The notes below the pieces were generated by a model. It made no database searches and was not told the DNA's origin. It saw nothing but the letters and a program-made list of their open reading frames with translations. Shown here piece by piece: positions 27,348 through 36,099 of a stretch of DNA of 64,000 nt (within the stretch, counting starts at the first letter, position 1; each line of letters starts with the position of its first letter). A program made the translations under genes and the position numbers. This DNA comes from Streptomyces liangshanensis (GTDB taxonomy: Bacteria; Actinomycetota; Actinomycetes; Streptomycetales; Streptomycetaceae), in NCBI RefSeq assembly GCF_011694815.1, contig NZ_CP050177.1, positions 620,001-684,000 of the forward strand, written 5' to 3'.

Positions 27348-27728
27348 ATGGCCACTGTGGAACTCACCAAGGAGAACTTCGACCGGACCGTGTCGGAGAA
27401 CGATTTCATCCTCATCGACTTCTGGGCCTCGTGGTGCGCGCCGTGCCGCCAGTTCGGCCCGGTGTACGAGAAGGCTTCGGAGCGGCACGGCGATCTGGTC
27501 TTCGCCAAGGTCGACACGGAGGCGCAGCAGGAGCTGGCCGCCGCGTTCGACATCCGTTCGATTCCGACGTTGATGATCGTCCGCGACAACGTCGCGGTGT
27601 TCGCGCAGCCGGGCGCGTTGCCCGAGTCGGCCTTGGAGGACGTGATCGGCCAGGCCCGCGCGCTGGACATGGACGAGGTACGCAAGTCGGTGTCCGAGGC
27701 GGACGCGAAGGGCCCGCAGGGCGCCTGA
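27348..27728 (+). CDS. Thioredoxin
   Basis: A 126-residue cytoplasmic thioredoxin with the canonical active site WCAPC (Cys30/Cys33), the buried Asp24 in IDFWA and the cis-proline loop IRSIPTLMI. It has about 15 residues more than E. coli TrxA, as an acidic C-terminal tail (MDEVRKSVSEADAK). GGAAGAGG lies nine bases upstream of the ATG. It would reduce protein disulfides using thioredoxin reductase; the divergent disulfide-reductase-like gene is a possible functional partner. A 13-bp terminator hairpin follows. Confidence 0.93.
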   Translation: MATVELTKENFDRTVSENDFILIDFWASWCAPCRQFGPVYEKASERHGDLVFAKVDTEAQQELAAAFDIRSIPTLMIVRDNVAVFAQPGALPESALEDVIGQARALDMDEVRKSVSEADAKGPQGA

Positions 27729-27800
27729 GAGCGGGCTCCTCTGAGCGCGCGCTCCCGGGGCCGCTGACGGCCGGGGCCGGGCCCCGGTGGTGATCCGGGT

Positions 27801-27831
27801 GGAAGGGGACGGGCGACGCCCGTCCCCTTCC
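27801..27831. terminator. Bidirectional 13-bp hairpin terminator
   Basis: GGAAGGGGACGGG, loop CGACG, and the exact complement, located between the convergent thioredoxin gene (+) and the small acidic protein gene (-). It can serve both. Confidence 0.85.
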
Positions 27832-27850
27832 TCGTGTCCCCCCTGAGGCC

Positions 27851-28114
27851 CTAGACCGCGTCGACCACCAGGGCCGACAGGCCGTAGTCCAGTTCCTCGC
27901 CGTCCACGAGCAGGGCCTCGACCGTACGCGTCTCCGCGTCGATGTCGGCCTCCATGCCCTCGCCCGCGTAGCGCGGGTACCCGGAGGCGCCCAGGTCGCC
28001 CGTCGCCTCCACCACGGCGGAGCGCAGGGCGCTCTCCGGCTCCTGCGGGCCCTCGTGGCCCTCGGCGTACTCGGGGACGAGCAGGATCTCGAAACGCTGC
28101 GGCACGATCGTCAT
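27851..28114 (-). CDS. Small acidic conserved-type hypothetical protein
   Basis: An 87-residue, strongly acidic protein without signal peptide or membrane helix. It begins MTIVPQRFEILLVPEYAEGHEG and has a central GYPRYAGEGMEADIDAETRTVEALLVDGEELDYGL. The alternation of strands and turns suggests a small beta-rich cytoplasmic fold. The ATG at 28114 lies ten bases after the LacI-regulator stop, so the two form an operon. No domain family recognised. Confidence 0.65.
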   Translation of the reverse strand: MTIVPQRFEILLVPEYAEGHEGPQEPESALRSAVVEATGDLGASGYPRYAGEGMEADIDAETRTVEALLVDGEELDYGLSALVVDAV

Positions 28115-28124
28115 GGACGTGACG

Positions 28125-29135
28125 CTAGCTCGATTCGCGGGCGACGGCCCGGGCGCCCATCAGGTCGTGGCGTTCCGGTTCCCCGCCGGGGTCGCGGACG
28201 ACGCGGTCGACCAGCTCCGCGAGGCGCTGCCCGGTCACCAGGTCCACCCGAACGGTCGAGAGGCGGGGCCGCAACAACCGGCCGAGCAGCAGGTCGTCCG
28301 CGCCGATCACCGAGGTCTCCCCCGGGACGTCGATGCCCTCGTCCTGGAGCGCCCGCATCAGCAGCATCGCGTACTCGTCGTTGTACGCGTACACCCCGTC
28401 CAGGCCGAGCGCCCGCCAGCGCCGGGCCAGCGCCGCGGCCGACCGCTCCGTGTAGGCGAGCGGTACGGGTTCGACGTGCGCGCCGGACGCCGCCGCCGAC
28501 GAACGGGCCCCGGCCAGTCGCGGCTGGGAGAAGAACCCGAGGCCCGGCTCCTCGGGCATCACGACACCGATGCGGCGCCGGCCGCGCTCGACCAGGTGGG
28601 ACACCGCGCCGCAGCCGATCTCCCGCTGGTCCATGACCAGCGCGTGCGCGCCGGCGACGCGCTGCGGCCCGAGGGTGATGACGGCCTTCGCGCCGGAGCG
28701 CTTGAGGACGTTCACGCCGTGCGGCGTCAGGGAGATCTCGCCGAGCGAGACGACCGCGACCGGCCGCAGCTCCGCCCAGGCGCGGGCCGCCCCGTCGCCG
28801 TCGAGCCCGAGGCTGCCGTACTGCACGACGGTGTAGTCGAGGCGGCGCAGCGCCCACTGGAGGTCGTTGAAGAAGCCGCTGTAGAGCGGGCCGACGGGGA
28901 TGTGGGCGGAGGGCAGGAGCACCATCCGGGTGTGGCCGGAGCGCAGGCTGCGGGCGCCCGCGTGCGGGACGTAGCCCAGTTCGTCGGCGGCCTCACGGAC
29001 CTTGCGGCGGGTGGGTTCGCTGATCCGGACGGCCGCGGCGTTGTTGAGGACGTACGAGACGGTGGCCCGGGACACCCCGGCCCGGCGGGCGACGTCGGTA
29101 CTGGTCGGAACGGCGCGCTCGGGGGGCTGGCTCAT
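28125..29135 (-). CDS. LacI-family transcriptional regulator
   Basis: A 336-residue repressor. The N-terminal LacI helix-turn-helix is STDVARRAGVSRATVSYVLNN with the hinge RRKVREAADELGYVPHAGARSLRSG; the periplasmic-binding-protein-like sensor domain follows (about 70-330), with the family end MRALQDEGIDVPGETSVIGADDLLLGRLLRPRLSTVRVD. Sugar-type ligands are usual, but no sugar genes adjoin. The start ATG at 29135 has an AAAGG site. A partial palindrome CGCATTTCAAGCG at 29198-29210, 63 bp upstream, is a candidate autoregulatory site. Operon partner: the small acidic protein. Confidence 0.9.
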   Translation of the reverse strand: MSQPPERAVPTSTDVARRAGVSRATVSYVLNNAAAVRISEPTRRKVREAADELGYVPHAGARSLRSGHTRMVLLPSAHIPVGPLYSGFFNDLQWALRRLDYTVVQYGSLGLDGDGAARAWAELRPVAVVSLGEISLTPHGVNVLKRSGAKAVITLGPQRVAGAHALVMDQREIGCGAVSHLVERGRRRIGVVMPEEPGLGFFSQPRLAGARSSAAASGAHVEPVPLAYTERSAAALARRWRALGLDGVYAYNDEYAMLLMRALQDEGIDVPGETSVIGADDLLLGRLLRPRLSTVRVDLVTGQRLAELVDRVVRDPGGEPERHDLMGARAVARESS

Positions 29136-29252
29136 CGCTCTCGGCACCTTTCCAGGCGGGTTCGCGGCGGGATCCGGCGAACGGCTCCTGGGTAGTACGC
29201 ATTTCAAGCGACGATGACTCAAGGTCCTCGGGGGCAATTCGCGAAGCGCCCG

Positions 29253-30674
29253 TCAGGCCGCGTCCTCGGCCCGTACCCGCCCGGTCTCCACCGCCTGCAC
29301 CAGGGCCCGGTGGTCGCTCTCGTTCTGGTCCGCGTAGCTCTCGCCGAACTCGGCCAGGGCGCGGTCGAACGTGTCGCCCCCGCCCAGGTACGCGGCGACG
29401 GCGATCCGGTCGCCGGAGCGGGCGTGGGCGCGGGCCAGGGTCGCGCCGCAGACCTCGCCGAAGGCGCGCATGCCGTCCGGGACCATGATCTGCAGCTCCA
29501 CGATGCCCTTCCAGTCGTGCAACTGCCGTACGTAGAAGTCGCGTTGTTCGCCGTCCAGGCCGATCACCCGGTCCCAGCCGAGGAAGATGTCGCTCACGGC
29601 CTGCATGAGCCGCTGGCCGGCGACGACCCGCTGTCCCTGGTTGTCGTAGGCGCTCGCGCCGACGTGTTCGGCGAGGACGGAGTCGTCGGCCTGTTTGGCC
29701 TGGAGGATCAGCGGGTCCTCGTCGTCCCTGCCGAGGAGCAGGATGATCCAGCAGCGGGTCCCCACGCTGCCGACCCCGACGACCTTCCGCGCCATGTCCA
29801 CCACGCGGTACTGCCGCAGCAGGTGGGCGCGGTCCGTGGACAGCGACTCGGCGTACTGGCGGACCAGTTCGCGCAACTGCCGCTCGATCTCGTCCCGTTC
29901 GGCGCCGGGGAGCATGTTCTCGATCGGTACGACCAGGGGCGGGTCGTACACGAACCTGCGCTCGCCCCGGACCACGTGGGTGAGCTTCCCGAAGGCCTGG
30001 AGGTTGTCCTTGGTCCGCGCCTTGGACAGGGCCTTGCTGAGGCGCCCCCGGCCGCGCTTGTCGAGTCTGCGGTCCCCCAGGACCTTGAGCTGGTCGGCGT
30101 CCGCCCGGGCGTACCAGACGTCGAGGTTGCCCTGGCCGGCGAAGAGCCGGGTCCGTTCGCGGTACGAGCGGACCGTGGCGCGCACGATGTCCGCCCGCAC
30201 GCCCTGCGGGTAGCCGTTCTCGCGTCCGGCGATGACCAGGCTGGTGACGAGGCGTTTGACGTCCCACTCCCAGGGGCCGGGCAGGGTCTCGTCGAAGTCG
30301 TTGATGTCGAAGACCAGTCGGCGCTCGGGAGACGCGAGCAGCCGGAAGTTCAGCATGTGCGCGTCCCCGCACAGCTGGGCGGTGAAGCCGGAGCGGGGTG
30401 TGGCGGCGAGGTCGGCGGCCATGATGGCGGCCGCGCCCCGGTAGAAGCGGAACGGCGACTCCGTCATCCGGCCGTACCGGATCGGTACGAGCTCGGGCAC
30501 CCGGGACGCCGACTGCTCCTCGACCACGATCACGGGGTCCCGCCGCGCGGGGGCCGCCTCGTAGACGGCGTGGCTCGACCGGGGGGTCCGCTTGCGGGCC
30601 GCCCGGCCCAGGTCCGCGCGCTCGCGCGGCGACAGGTGGGCGGTGCCGTCCGGGGTCCCGCTGCCCTCTGCCAT
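29253..30674 (-). CDS. DUF2252-family protein
   Basis: A 473-residue protein of the DUF2252 family, distantly related to kinase-like phosphotransferases. Recognisable pieces are PIRYGRMTESPFRFYRGAA, QLCGDAHMLNFRL (the HGD-like catalytic-loop counterpart) and VFDINDFDETLPGPWEWDVKRL (the DFD-like metal site), then a long helical C-terminal half ending with repeated charged helices. These suggest an ATP-dependent phosphotransferase-like fold, but no substrate is known. GGGAG precedes the ATG at 30674. Monocistronic by gaps on both sides. Confidence 0.85.
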   Translation of the reverse strand: MAEGSGTPDGTAHLSPRERADLGRAARKRTPRSSHAVYEAAPARRDPVIVVEEQSASRVPELVPIRYGRMTESPFRFYRGAAAIMAADLAATPRSGFTAQLCGDAHMLNFRLLASPERRLVFDINDFDETLPGPWEWDVKRLVTSLVIAGRENGYPQGVRADIVRATVRSYRERTRLFAGQGNLDVWYARADADQLKVLGDRRLDKRGRGRLSKALSKARTKDNLQAFGKLTHVVRGERRFVYDPPLVVPIENMLPGAERDEIERQLRELVRQYAESLSTDRAHLLRQYRVVDMARKVVGVGSVGTRCWIILLLGRDDEDPLILQAKQADDSVLAEHVGASAYDNQGQRVVAGQRLMQAVSDIFLGWDRVIGLDGEQRDFYVRQLHDWKGIVELQIMVPDGMRAFGEVCGATLARAHARSGDRIAVAAYLGGGDTFDRALAEFGESYADQNESDHRALVQAVETGRVRAEDAA

Positions 30675-30778
30675 GGAACGCTCCCGTTGCTGTGCGGCTG
30701 TGACCTCCCATTCTCCGGACGCGGGGGCGGACCGCATCTCGGCCGGGCGGGTCCCGGGGCGGGGGTCGGGGCGGGGAC

Positions 30779-30812
30779 GGGGCCGGTGCCGCCGGGGGAC
30801 GGCACCGGCCCC
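30779..30812 (-). terminator. Perfect 13-bp hairpin terminator
   Basis: GGGGCCGGTGCCG, an eight-base loop, and the exact complement, ten bases beyond the stop of the DUF6875-like gene on the minus strand. Confidence 0.8.
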
Positions 30813-30821
30813 GCCGCCGGG

Positions 30822-31457
30822 TCAGGGCACCAGGCGGCTGACCAGCTGGCCCCGGACGCGGGCCGGCAGGTCGGGCGCGAAGCGCTTCAGGTAGAGGTCG
30901 AGGTGGGTGTCGTCGGCGAGCAGGAACGGCAGGTCGAAGAGGAGGAGCTTGCGTACCGCCAGCAGCGGCACGGGCGCCCTCAGCGGGCGGAAGGCGGCGT
31001 TCCAGAGGCCCGGTTCGTCGCACACCGGATGGAACTGCCCGATCATCAGGCCGTCGGCCACGAACTCGTCCTTGGCCTTGCGCTGGAGTTCGTCCAGCTC
31101 GGCCGAGTCGGAGCGGTCGAACCGCGGCAGCACCAGCAGCAGGGTGAGCAGCTCCCGGTCGTCGTCGTCCAGGTCCGCCGAGATCCGCTCGTGCCACGCG
31201 CGTAGAGCGCCGACAGCGGCGGACAGGTCCCCGTCCTGCCCGTCGGCGGGCACCGCCAGGTGGAACAGCCCCTTGCGCAGGGACGGCTGGGTGTACGGGC
31301 ACACCGGGCCGCCCCGGCCCAGCTCGGGATGGCCGGAGACGAGGAAGTCCTCGCTCCAGTCGAGGACTTCGCGCAGGTACGGCAGGTGCCGGGCCGGCAC
31401 CTCGCCGCGCGCCACCTCGGCCGCCGGCCACACGTGGATGCGCTCGTCGCCGCTCAC
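30822..31457 (-). CDS. DUF6875-like hypothetical protein
   Basis: A 211-residue cytoplasmic protein. It contains RHLPYLREVLDWSEDFLVSGHPELGRGGPVCPYTQPSLRKGLF and later DGLMIGQFHPVCDEPGLWN with KLLLFDLPFLL near the end. Conserved Cys, His and aromatic residues in PVCPYTQPS and GQFHP suggest a small-molecule-binding site. I recall this pattern as DUF6875, a family of unknown function often found near biosynthetic genes; that assignment is from memory. The GTG start at 31457 overlaps the stop of the upstream GNAT gene (GTGA), so the pair is coupled. Confidence 0.65.
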   Translation of the reverse strand: MSGDERIHVWPAAEVARGEVPARHLPYLREVLDWSEDFLVSGHPELGRGGPVCPYTQPSLRKGLFHLAVPADGQDGDLSAAVGALRAWHERISADLDDDDRELLTLLLVLPRFDRSDSAELDELQRKAKDEFVADGLMIGQFHPVCDEPGLWNAAFRPLRAPVPLLAVRKLLLFDLPFLLADDTHLDLYLKRFAPDLPARVRGQLVSRLVP

Positions 31458-32074
31458 CGGGGGTCCCGCCACATCGGTCGCAGGGACGGGCCGCCGCCGG
31501 GGAGCACGATGTCCTCGCCGAGCCGGGTGAAGCCGCCCGCCCGGCACGACGCCTCGCCGCCCGGTGAACTGGTCTCGGCGTAGGTCCCGTACCCGCCCCG
31601 GTCGGCGCGGGCGAGTAACTCGGCCAGCAGCGCGGAGAGCAGGCCCCGCCGCCGGTGCGAACCGCGTACGGCGGCGAACGACGCGTAGTAGTGGTCGGGT
31701 CCGGCCGGGTGGCGTTCGGCCTGGAGGCGGACGATGGTCCCCAGTCTCGCCGCGTGACCGCCCAGGGCGGCGCCGAACCGCGCGGTGAGTTCGTCCTCCC
31801 GCCCGTCCACCTCCCGGGAGGCGCCCGGAGGCAGGAACAGGACCACCGCGTTGCCGCAAGGGGAGACGGAGACCCCGTCGTAGTCGTGCGAGATCTCGAC
31901 GAAGACCTTGAAGAGGCCGGGCAGCAGTTCGGCCCGGCGCGCGTCGTCCGCGACGATCCAGCGGGTCAGTGGGTCGTCGTGGAAGGCCTCGGCCATCAGT
32001 GCGGCCAGAGCGTCCGTATCGGACCTGGCGGGACGGCGCAGGACACCGCGTGGCGGACGTTCGATCGTGGACAA
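31454..32074 (-). CDS. GNAT-family N-acetyltransferase
   Basis: A 206-residue single-domain acetyltransferase. It begins with the GNAT beta1/alpha1 pattern VLRRPARSDTDALAALMAEAFHDDPLTRWIV and carries the acetyl-CoA loop as FAAVRGSHRRRGLLSALLAELLARAD. The ATG at 32074 follows the PLP-decarboxylase stop by 34 bp in the same direction. The three genes (decarboxylase, GNAT, DUF6875-like) form a row: the decarboxylase would make an amine and the GNAT could acetylate it. Confidence 0.85.
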   Translation of the reverse strand: MSTIERPPRGVLRRPARSDTDALAALMAEAFHDDPLTRWIVADDARRAELLPGLFKVFVEISHDYDGVSVSPCGNAVVLFLPPGASREVDGREDELTARFGAALGGHAARLGTIVRLQAERHPAGPDHYYASFAAVRGSHRRRGLLSALLAELLARADRGGYGTYAETSSPGGEASCRAGGFTRLGEDIVLPGGGPSLRPMWRDPR

Positions 32075-32108
32075 CGGATTCCCTCCGGAAGGCGTTGCGG
32101 GGGCCGGA

Positions 32109-33497
32109 CTACCGCTCGCGGCCGCTGACCGCGAGCTGCTCCACCGTGGCGTGGAGGTGGTCGAGGTAGTGCTCGGCCTCCGGCTTGATCAGGACACTGC
32201 GCATCACCCGTGCCGTTTCGGCGTCGCGGACGATCCGCGGATGCCGGCGTACGAACGCCTCGGCGTCCGTGCGCAGCACGCTCAGGAAGACCGGCTCCTC
32301 GGGAGCGGTCATGCCGTCTCGCAGGAGACGGGCGGACGCTGCGTCCACGGCGGACAGCGTGGCCGGCCGGGTCGCGGGGAAGTACGTGACGATGTCCAGG
32401 TCGGGCCGCTGGTAGAGCTCCAGGGCCGGCGAGTCCTCGATCAGGTCCGCCCACCGCACGGCCGCGCGGCGGTCGGCCGCGAGGATCGCCCCGAACCCGT
32501 CGGGGGTCAGCGGGAGCAGTTGGAGCGTCAGCCACAGGGCGGCCGCCGCGGCGCCCGCCCGCGAGCACTCCAGGCTGATCTCGCCCAGGTGCAGTTCGGC
32601 CTCGGTGAAGTAGGTGTACGACGAGTCGTGCGCGAAGTGCCGTCCGGCCCGCGGGTCGGCGAACAGGACCGCGCCGCATCCGTAGGGCTGGAGGCCGTGC
32701 TTGTGCGGGTCGACCACGACCGAGTCGCACGCGGAGATCGCCTGCCAGGGCCGCGGGTCGATGCCACCGGACCCGGACCCGTCGGTGCCCGGCCGTCCGA
32801 GCAGGGCGTAGAAGCCGCCGTACGCCGCGTCGACGTGCACCCGCGCCCCGTACCGCCGGGCCAGCGGCAGGACCTCGTCGACGGGGTCGACCGTGCCCAG
32901 CCCCGTGGTGCCGGTCGTCACCACGACGGTGCCGACCCGGCCCGTGCGCAGCAGGCTCTCCAGCGCGTCGAGGTCGATCCGGCCGTGCCCGTCGACCGCG
33001 ACCCGGTGGCCCTCGACGCCGAGCACGCGGCACATCCGCTCGTGCGTGTAGTGGCACTCGGAGCTGTACGCGACACCCCGGTCCGGGTGGAGGAGGCGGG
33101 CCACGTAGAGCGCTTCGAGGTTCGCGATGGTCCCGCTGGTGGTCAGATGCCCGACGTGCGCGGGCAGTCCGAACATCCCGGCCAGTGCGGCGACGCACTC
33201 GCGCTCCATCTCCGTGGTGGCCGGACCGCCCTCCGCCGCGTGGTTGTTGGGGTTGAAGAGCATCGCCGTGAGGTAGCCGACCACGGCCGCCGGGTGCGGC
33301 GGCTTGACCATCTGGCCCGCGTAACGGGGGTGGAAGAACGGGTAGTTGTCGTCCATCCGCTTGGCGAGGCGCCCGAACGCCTCACCGAAGGCGACGTCGT
33401 CCACCTGGTGGGAGGCGTGCGGCTGGAACGGCCCGAACTGCTCGCCGAACCGCTCGGCCACATCCACCGCACGCGGCAACCAGTAGCGCAGATCCAC
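32109..33497 (-). CDS. PLP-dependent group II decarboxylase (aromatic-amino-acid/glutamate type)
   Basis: A 462-residue fold-type I decarboxylase. Visible are the substrate-side HPRYAGQMVKPPHPAAVVG, the TTSGTIANLEALYVAR cofactor phosphate segment, VHVDAAYGGFY (PLP-ring Asp) and VVDPHKHGLQPYGCG with the PLP lysine Lys266. This combination fits aromatic-L-amino-acid, diaminobutyrate or tyrosine decarboxylases and not the glutamate type with its acid-activated tail. The GTG at 33497 follows GGGGGAG; the 300 upstream codons in this frame lack family similarity. It heads an amine-forming row with a GNAT 34 bp downstream. Confidence 0.85.
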   Translation of the reverse strand: MDLRYWLPRAVDVAERFGEQFGPFQPHASHQVDDVAFGEAFGRLAKRMDDNYPFFHPRYAGQMVKPPHPAAVVGYLTAMLFNPNNHAAEGGPATTEMERECVAALAGMFGLPAHVGHLTTSGTIANLEALYVARLLHPDRGVAYSSECHYTHERMCRVLGVEGHRVAVDGHGRIDLDALESLLRTGRVGTVVVTTGTTGLGTVDPVDEVLPLARRYGARVHVDAAYGGFYALLGRPGTDGSGSGGIDPRPWQAISACDSVVVDPHKHGLQPYGCGAVLFADPRAGRHFAHDSSYTYFTEAELHLGEISLECSRAGAAAAALWLTLQLLPLTPDGFGAILAADRRAAVRWADLIEDSPALELYQRPDLDIVTYFPATRPATLSAVDAASARLLRDGMTAPEEPVFLSVLRTDAEAFVRRHPRIVRDAETARVMRSVLIKPEAEHYLDHLHATVEQLAVSGRER

Positions 33498-33664
33498 CGT
33501 CAGCTCTCCCCCGCACCCGACTCGGACGTACGACGCGCCGTACGACCGCGCCGTACGCACGAGTACGTATACGCGCGCGCCCGCAAGCACCGCGCAACGC
33601 CGCGGTGCCCGCCCCGCCCGGCCGTCTTGCGCCCCTGGTGCCGGACGGCCCGGTGGAGAACGGA

Positions 33665-34540
33665 CTAGGACCCGTCGCAGCGCGCGGCGACGTGGCCCGG
33701 GCGCCCGGCCGGTTCCAGGTCGCGGTCGCGCAGCAGGACCGCGAGCCGCTTCCCCCACTGACGGCAGGCGCGGGTGAAGTCCTGCTTCCGGTACTCGACC
33801 ACCAGCACCGCGTCGTCGTAGGCCTGGGCGTACGTGTCGCACTCGTCGTAGCGCGCGCACTCCTCGGCCACGGCGAAGTCGAAGCCGATCCGGTCGCGCA
33901 GCCCGGTCATCTCGGCCGCGTTCTTCTGACCGAGCGCCAGGCCCGCGCGGTGGGCCCGCGTGGCGAGCAGCCGGGCGAACGCGACGGCCTCGCCGCGTCC
34001 TATCAGGCCGTCGGAGCGCAGGTACGAGTCCAGGTTGTCGGCCTCCACCGCGTCGTACCCCCGGTCGGCGCAGCCGTCGATCCAGCCGCCGACCACCTCG
34101 GCCAGCCGCTCGCGCCGGTCGGCGGTCCTGACGTCGAGCAGCGGCTCGTCCCAGTCCTCGTCGACGACCAGCGCGTGGTCCGCGTCGCGCAGCAGCAGGT
34201 CCGGGTGGTGCTCGCGCCACCACCCCACGGCGTCGGGCTGGGCCTGGAAGGCGTTGACGTAGCAGATGTTGTACGCGCCGGGCGCGGGCGCGGCCGTGCG
34301 GTCCCGCACCACCGTGCCCACCCCGGCGGGCAGGTCGTAGGGGCCGCCGAGCTGGTAGTCGAACGGATCGCCCGCGACGGGCGGCCGCACCTGTGGACCT
34401 GCGTGGGTGCTCTCTCCCGCACCCGGACGCGAACCGGAATCCGGACCGGAGCCGCACCCCGCGAGCAGCAGGGCGAGACAGGTGAGGGTGACGGCGGCGA
34501 GGAGGGGCGCGGCGCGGTGACCGACGGGGCGGACGTACAC
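33665..34540 (-). CDS. Lipoprotein glycoside hydrolase, GH114-like (endo-alpha-1,4-polygalactosaminidase family)
   Basis: A 291-residue secreted lipoprotein. The signal peptide ends in a lipobox LLLAGC with Cys29, then a short linker. The catalytic TIM-barrel region matches the TM1410/GH114 family: DYQLGGPYD, YNICYVNAFQ, WDEPLLDVR, GYDAVEADNLDSY, LALGQKNAAE and FDFAVAEECARYDEC. The acidic residues in DAVEADN and AVAEEC are the presumed catalytic pair. Enzymes of this fold act on galactosamine-rich exopolysaccharides. The GTG at 34540 follows the WGR-protein stop by one base, so the gene is translationally coupled to it. Confidence 0.85.
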   Translation of the reverse strand: MYVRPVGHRAAPLLAAVTLTCLALLLAGCGSGPDSGSRPGAGESTHAGPQVRPPVAGDPFDYQLGGPYDLPAGVGTVVRDRTAAPAPGAYNICYVNAFQAQPDAVGWWREHHPDLLLRDADHALVVDEDWDEPLLDVRTADRRERLAEVVGGWIDGCADRGYDAVEADNLDSYLRSDGLIGRGEAVAFARLLATRAHRAGLALGQKNAAEMTGLRDRIGFDFAVAEECARYDECDTYAQAYDDAVLVVEYRKQDFTRACRQWGKRLAVLLRDRDLEPAGRPGHVAARCDGS

Positions 34541-34541
34541 C

Positions 34542-35969
34542 TCAGACCAGCCTCCTGATCTCGCCCCGTACCCGGTAGAAACCGGACGCCGGGTGCAGCG
34601 CGTCGACCACGTAGCGCGTGCCCGCCTGGCGCATCCCGCGCGGGAACTGCACGTTCCACGACGGCTCGAAGCCGTCCGACACGACGTGGACCCGCAGCCG
34701 GGTCCCGTCCTGGACACACTCGACGACCACACCTCCGGGCGGCGGCGAGGTGACGGTGGCCACGGCCGCCGCCGGGCTGTAGGTGGGCAGCGCCGCCGCC
34801 GACTTGATGTCCGCCGCGACCGGGACCGTACCCTGCTGGGCGGCCTCCACGGCGGCGGGGCTCGCGTCGACGCAGACCAGGGAGCCGTCCGTGGTGACCA
34901 TGTACAGCTTGTCGTCGAAGAACTGCATGGAGAGCGCCGAGCCGCCGCCCGTACCGAGCTTCCACAGGCGGGTGCCGTCCGCGTCGAAGCAGTACACCGA
35001 CGACGAGCTGTCGCCCGCGAAGACGAACCGGCCGCCGGGCGCGGTCGCGCACGCGTACACGGCGGCGTCGCAGCGGAAGGTCGCCTCCACCACGCCCGTG
35101 GCCTTGGAGAGGCGCTGCACCGCGTTGCGCGCCGTGCCCGCGTACACCGCCACGTCCTCCTGCCAGCCGAACAGCACCTGACCGGCCGTCGGGGTGTGCC
35201 ACAGCTCCCCCGAGCCGTCCGGCGCGTAGGCCGTCACGCCCTTGTGGTGGCCGTGGTAGACGGCCCGGTCGTCGGCGCGGACCATCCAGCCGTGCCCGCC
35301 GGTGGACTTGCGCGCCCACTGGTACTCGTCCTCGTGGTCGATGACCGTCAGGCCGCCGTTGCCGTCGGAGACGTTGAGCACCCCCTCGTGGATGTCCAGC
35401 CAGAAGATGTCCACGTCGGCCGCGATGTCGTAGGCCGCGAAGGGCAGCTTCGAGGAGAGGTCGTAGACCTTGCCGTCGTCGCACCCCGCGTAGATCCAGA
35501 AGTCGTCCGCCACCAGGCACTTGACGCCCTCGGGCAGGTTGTAGCGCGCCAGGACCTCGCCGCCGTGGCTCACGGTGTAGACGTCCCCGTTCTGGTTCCC
35601 CACCCAGCAGCGGTCCTCGTCGACATGGATCCCGAAGGCCGCCGCGCCGGTCCTGAACCGCCACAGCACGGGTGCCACGGCGCGGGCCGTGGAGGGCGCC
35701 GAGGTGACCTGGCGGCGGGTCACCGCCCGCGCCTGGCGCTGCCCCTGGACCGCGGGCGCGTATCCCTTGCGGACCTTCTCGCCTATCTTCTTGGCCGCCG
35801 CGGCCTGCGCCTTGGCCTCGGCGGGGAAGGAGGAGGTCTGCAACTGGCCGCCGGCGCCGATGCGTCCGTACCGCACCGAGACGACCGTCCCGTCCACGGT
35901 CACCTCGTAGAACTTGTGCGCCCCCGCGCCGTCCTGCGACAGCTCCAGATACGTGGTGGCACGCGACAT
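34542..35969 (-). CDS. WGR-domain protein with PQQ/WD-like beta-propeller
   Basis: A 475-residue cytoplasmic protein. An N-terminal WGR domain (about 1-80: TYLELSQDGAGAHKFYEVTVDGTVVSVRYGRIGAGGQLQTSSF) is followed, after a linker, by a beta-propeller of about seven PQQ/quinoprotein-like blades (about 105-390; repeated V/AxAxDGxxL... DGT.LW...G elements) and a small C-terminal beta domain (about 405-475). WGR domains bind DNA ends or assist ADP-ribosyl transferases in PARP proteins. No signal peptide is present, although its partner gene encodes a secreted glycosidase. GGGGAGGGG precedes the ATG at 35969. Function unknown; the propeller suggests a scaffold or sensor. Confidence 0.82.
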   Translation of the reverse strand: MSRATTYLELSQDGAGAHKFYEVTVDGTVVSVRYGRIGAGGQLQTSSFPAEAKAQAAAAKKIGEKVRKGYAPAVQGQRQARAVTRRQVTSAPSTARAVAPVLWRFRTGAAAFGIHVDEDRCWVGNQNGDVYTVSHGGEVLARYNLPEGVKCLVADDFWIYAGCDDGKVYDLSSKLPFAAYDIAADVDIFWLDIHEGVLNVSDGNGGLTVIDHEDEYQWARKSTGGHGWMVRADDRAVYHGHHKGVTAYAPDGSGELWHTPTAGQVLFGWQEDVAVYAGTARNAVQRLSKATGVVEATFRCDAAVYACATAPGGRFVFAGDSSSSVYCFDADGTRLWKLGTGGGSALSMQFFDDKLYMVTTDGSLVCVDASPAAVEAAQQGTVPVAADIKSAAALPTYSPAAAVATVTSPPPGGVVVECVQDGTRLRVHVVSDGFEPSWNVQFPRGMRQAGTRYVVDALHPASGFYRVRGEIRRLV

Positions 35970-36099
35970 GGCAGACCCCTCCCCGAGATGGACCCGGCGC
36001 TCCGTTCGCACCGCGTCCGACAGGGAGAACGCTACGAGACACCACTGACAACGCGACCCGCCGCCCGGCTCCGGCGCGCCACGTTCTAACGTCGTCCGG

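Noticed and set aside
30822-31859. Extended form of the DUF6875-like protein starting at 31859
   Set aside because: The extra 134 residues are Arg/Gly-rich antisense-like sequence inside the GNAT gene; the GTG at 31457 overlapping the GNAT stop is the credible start.
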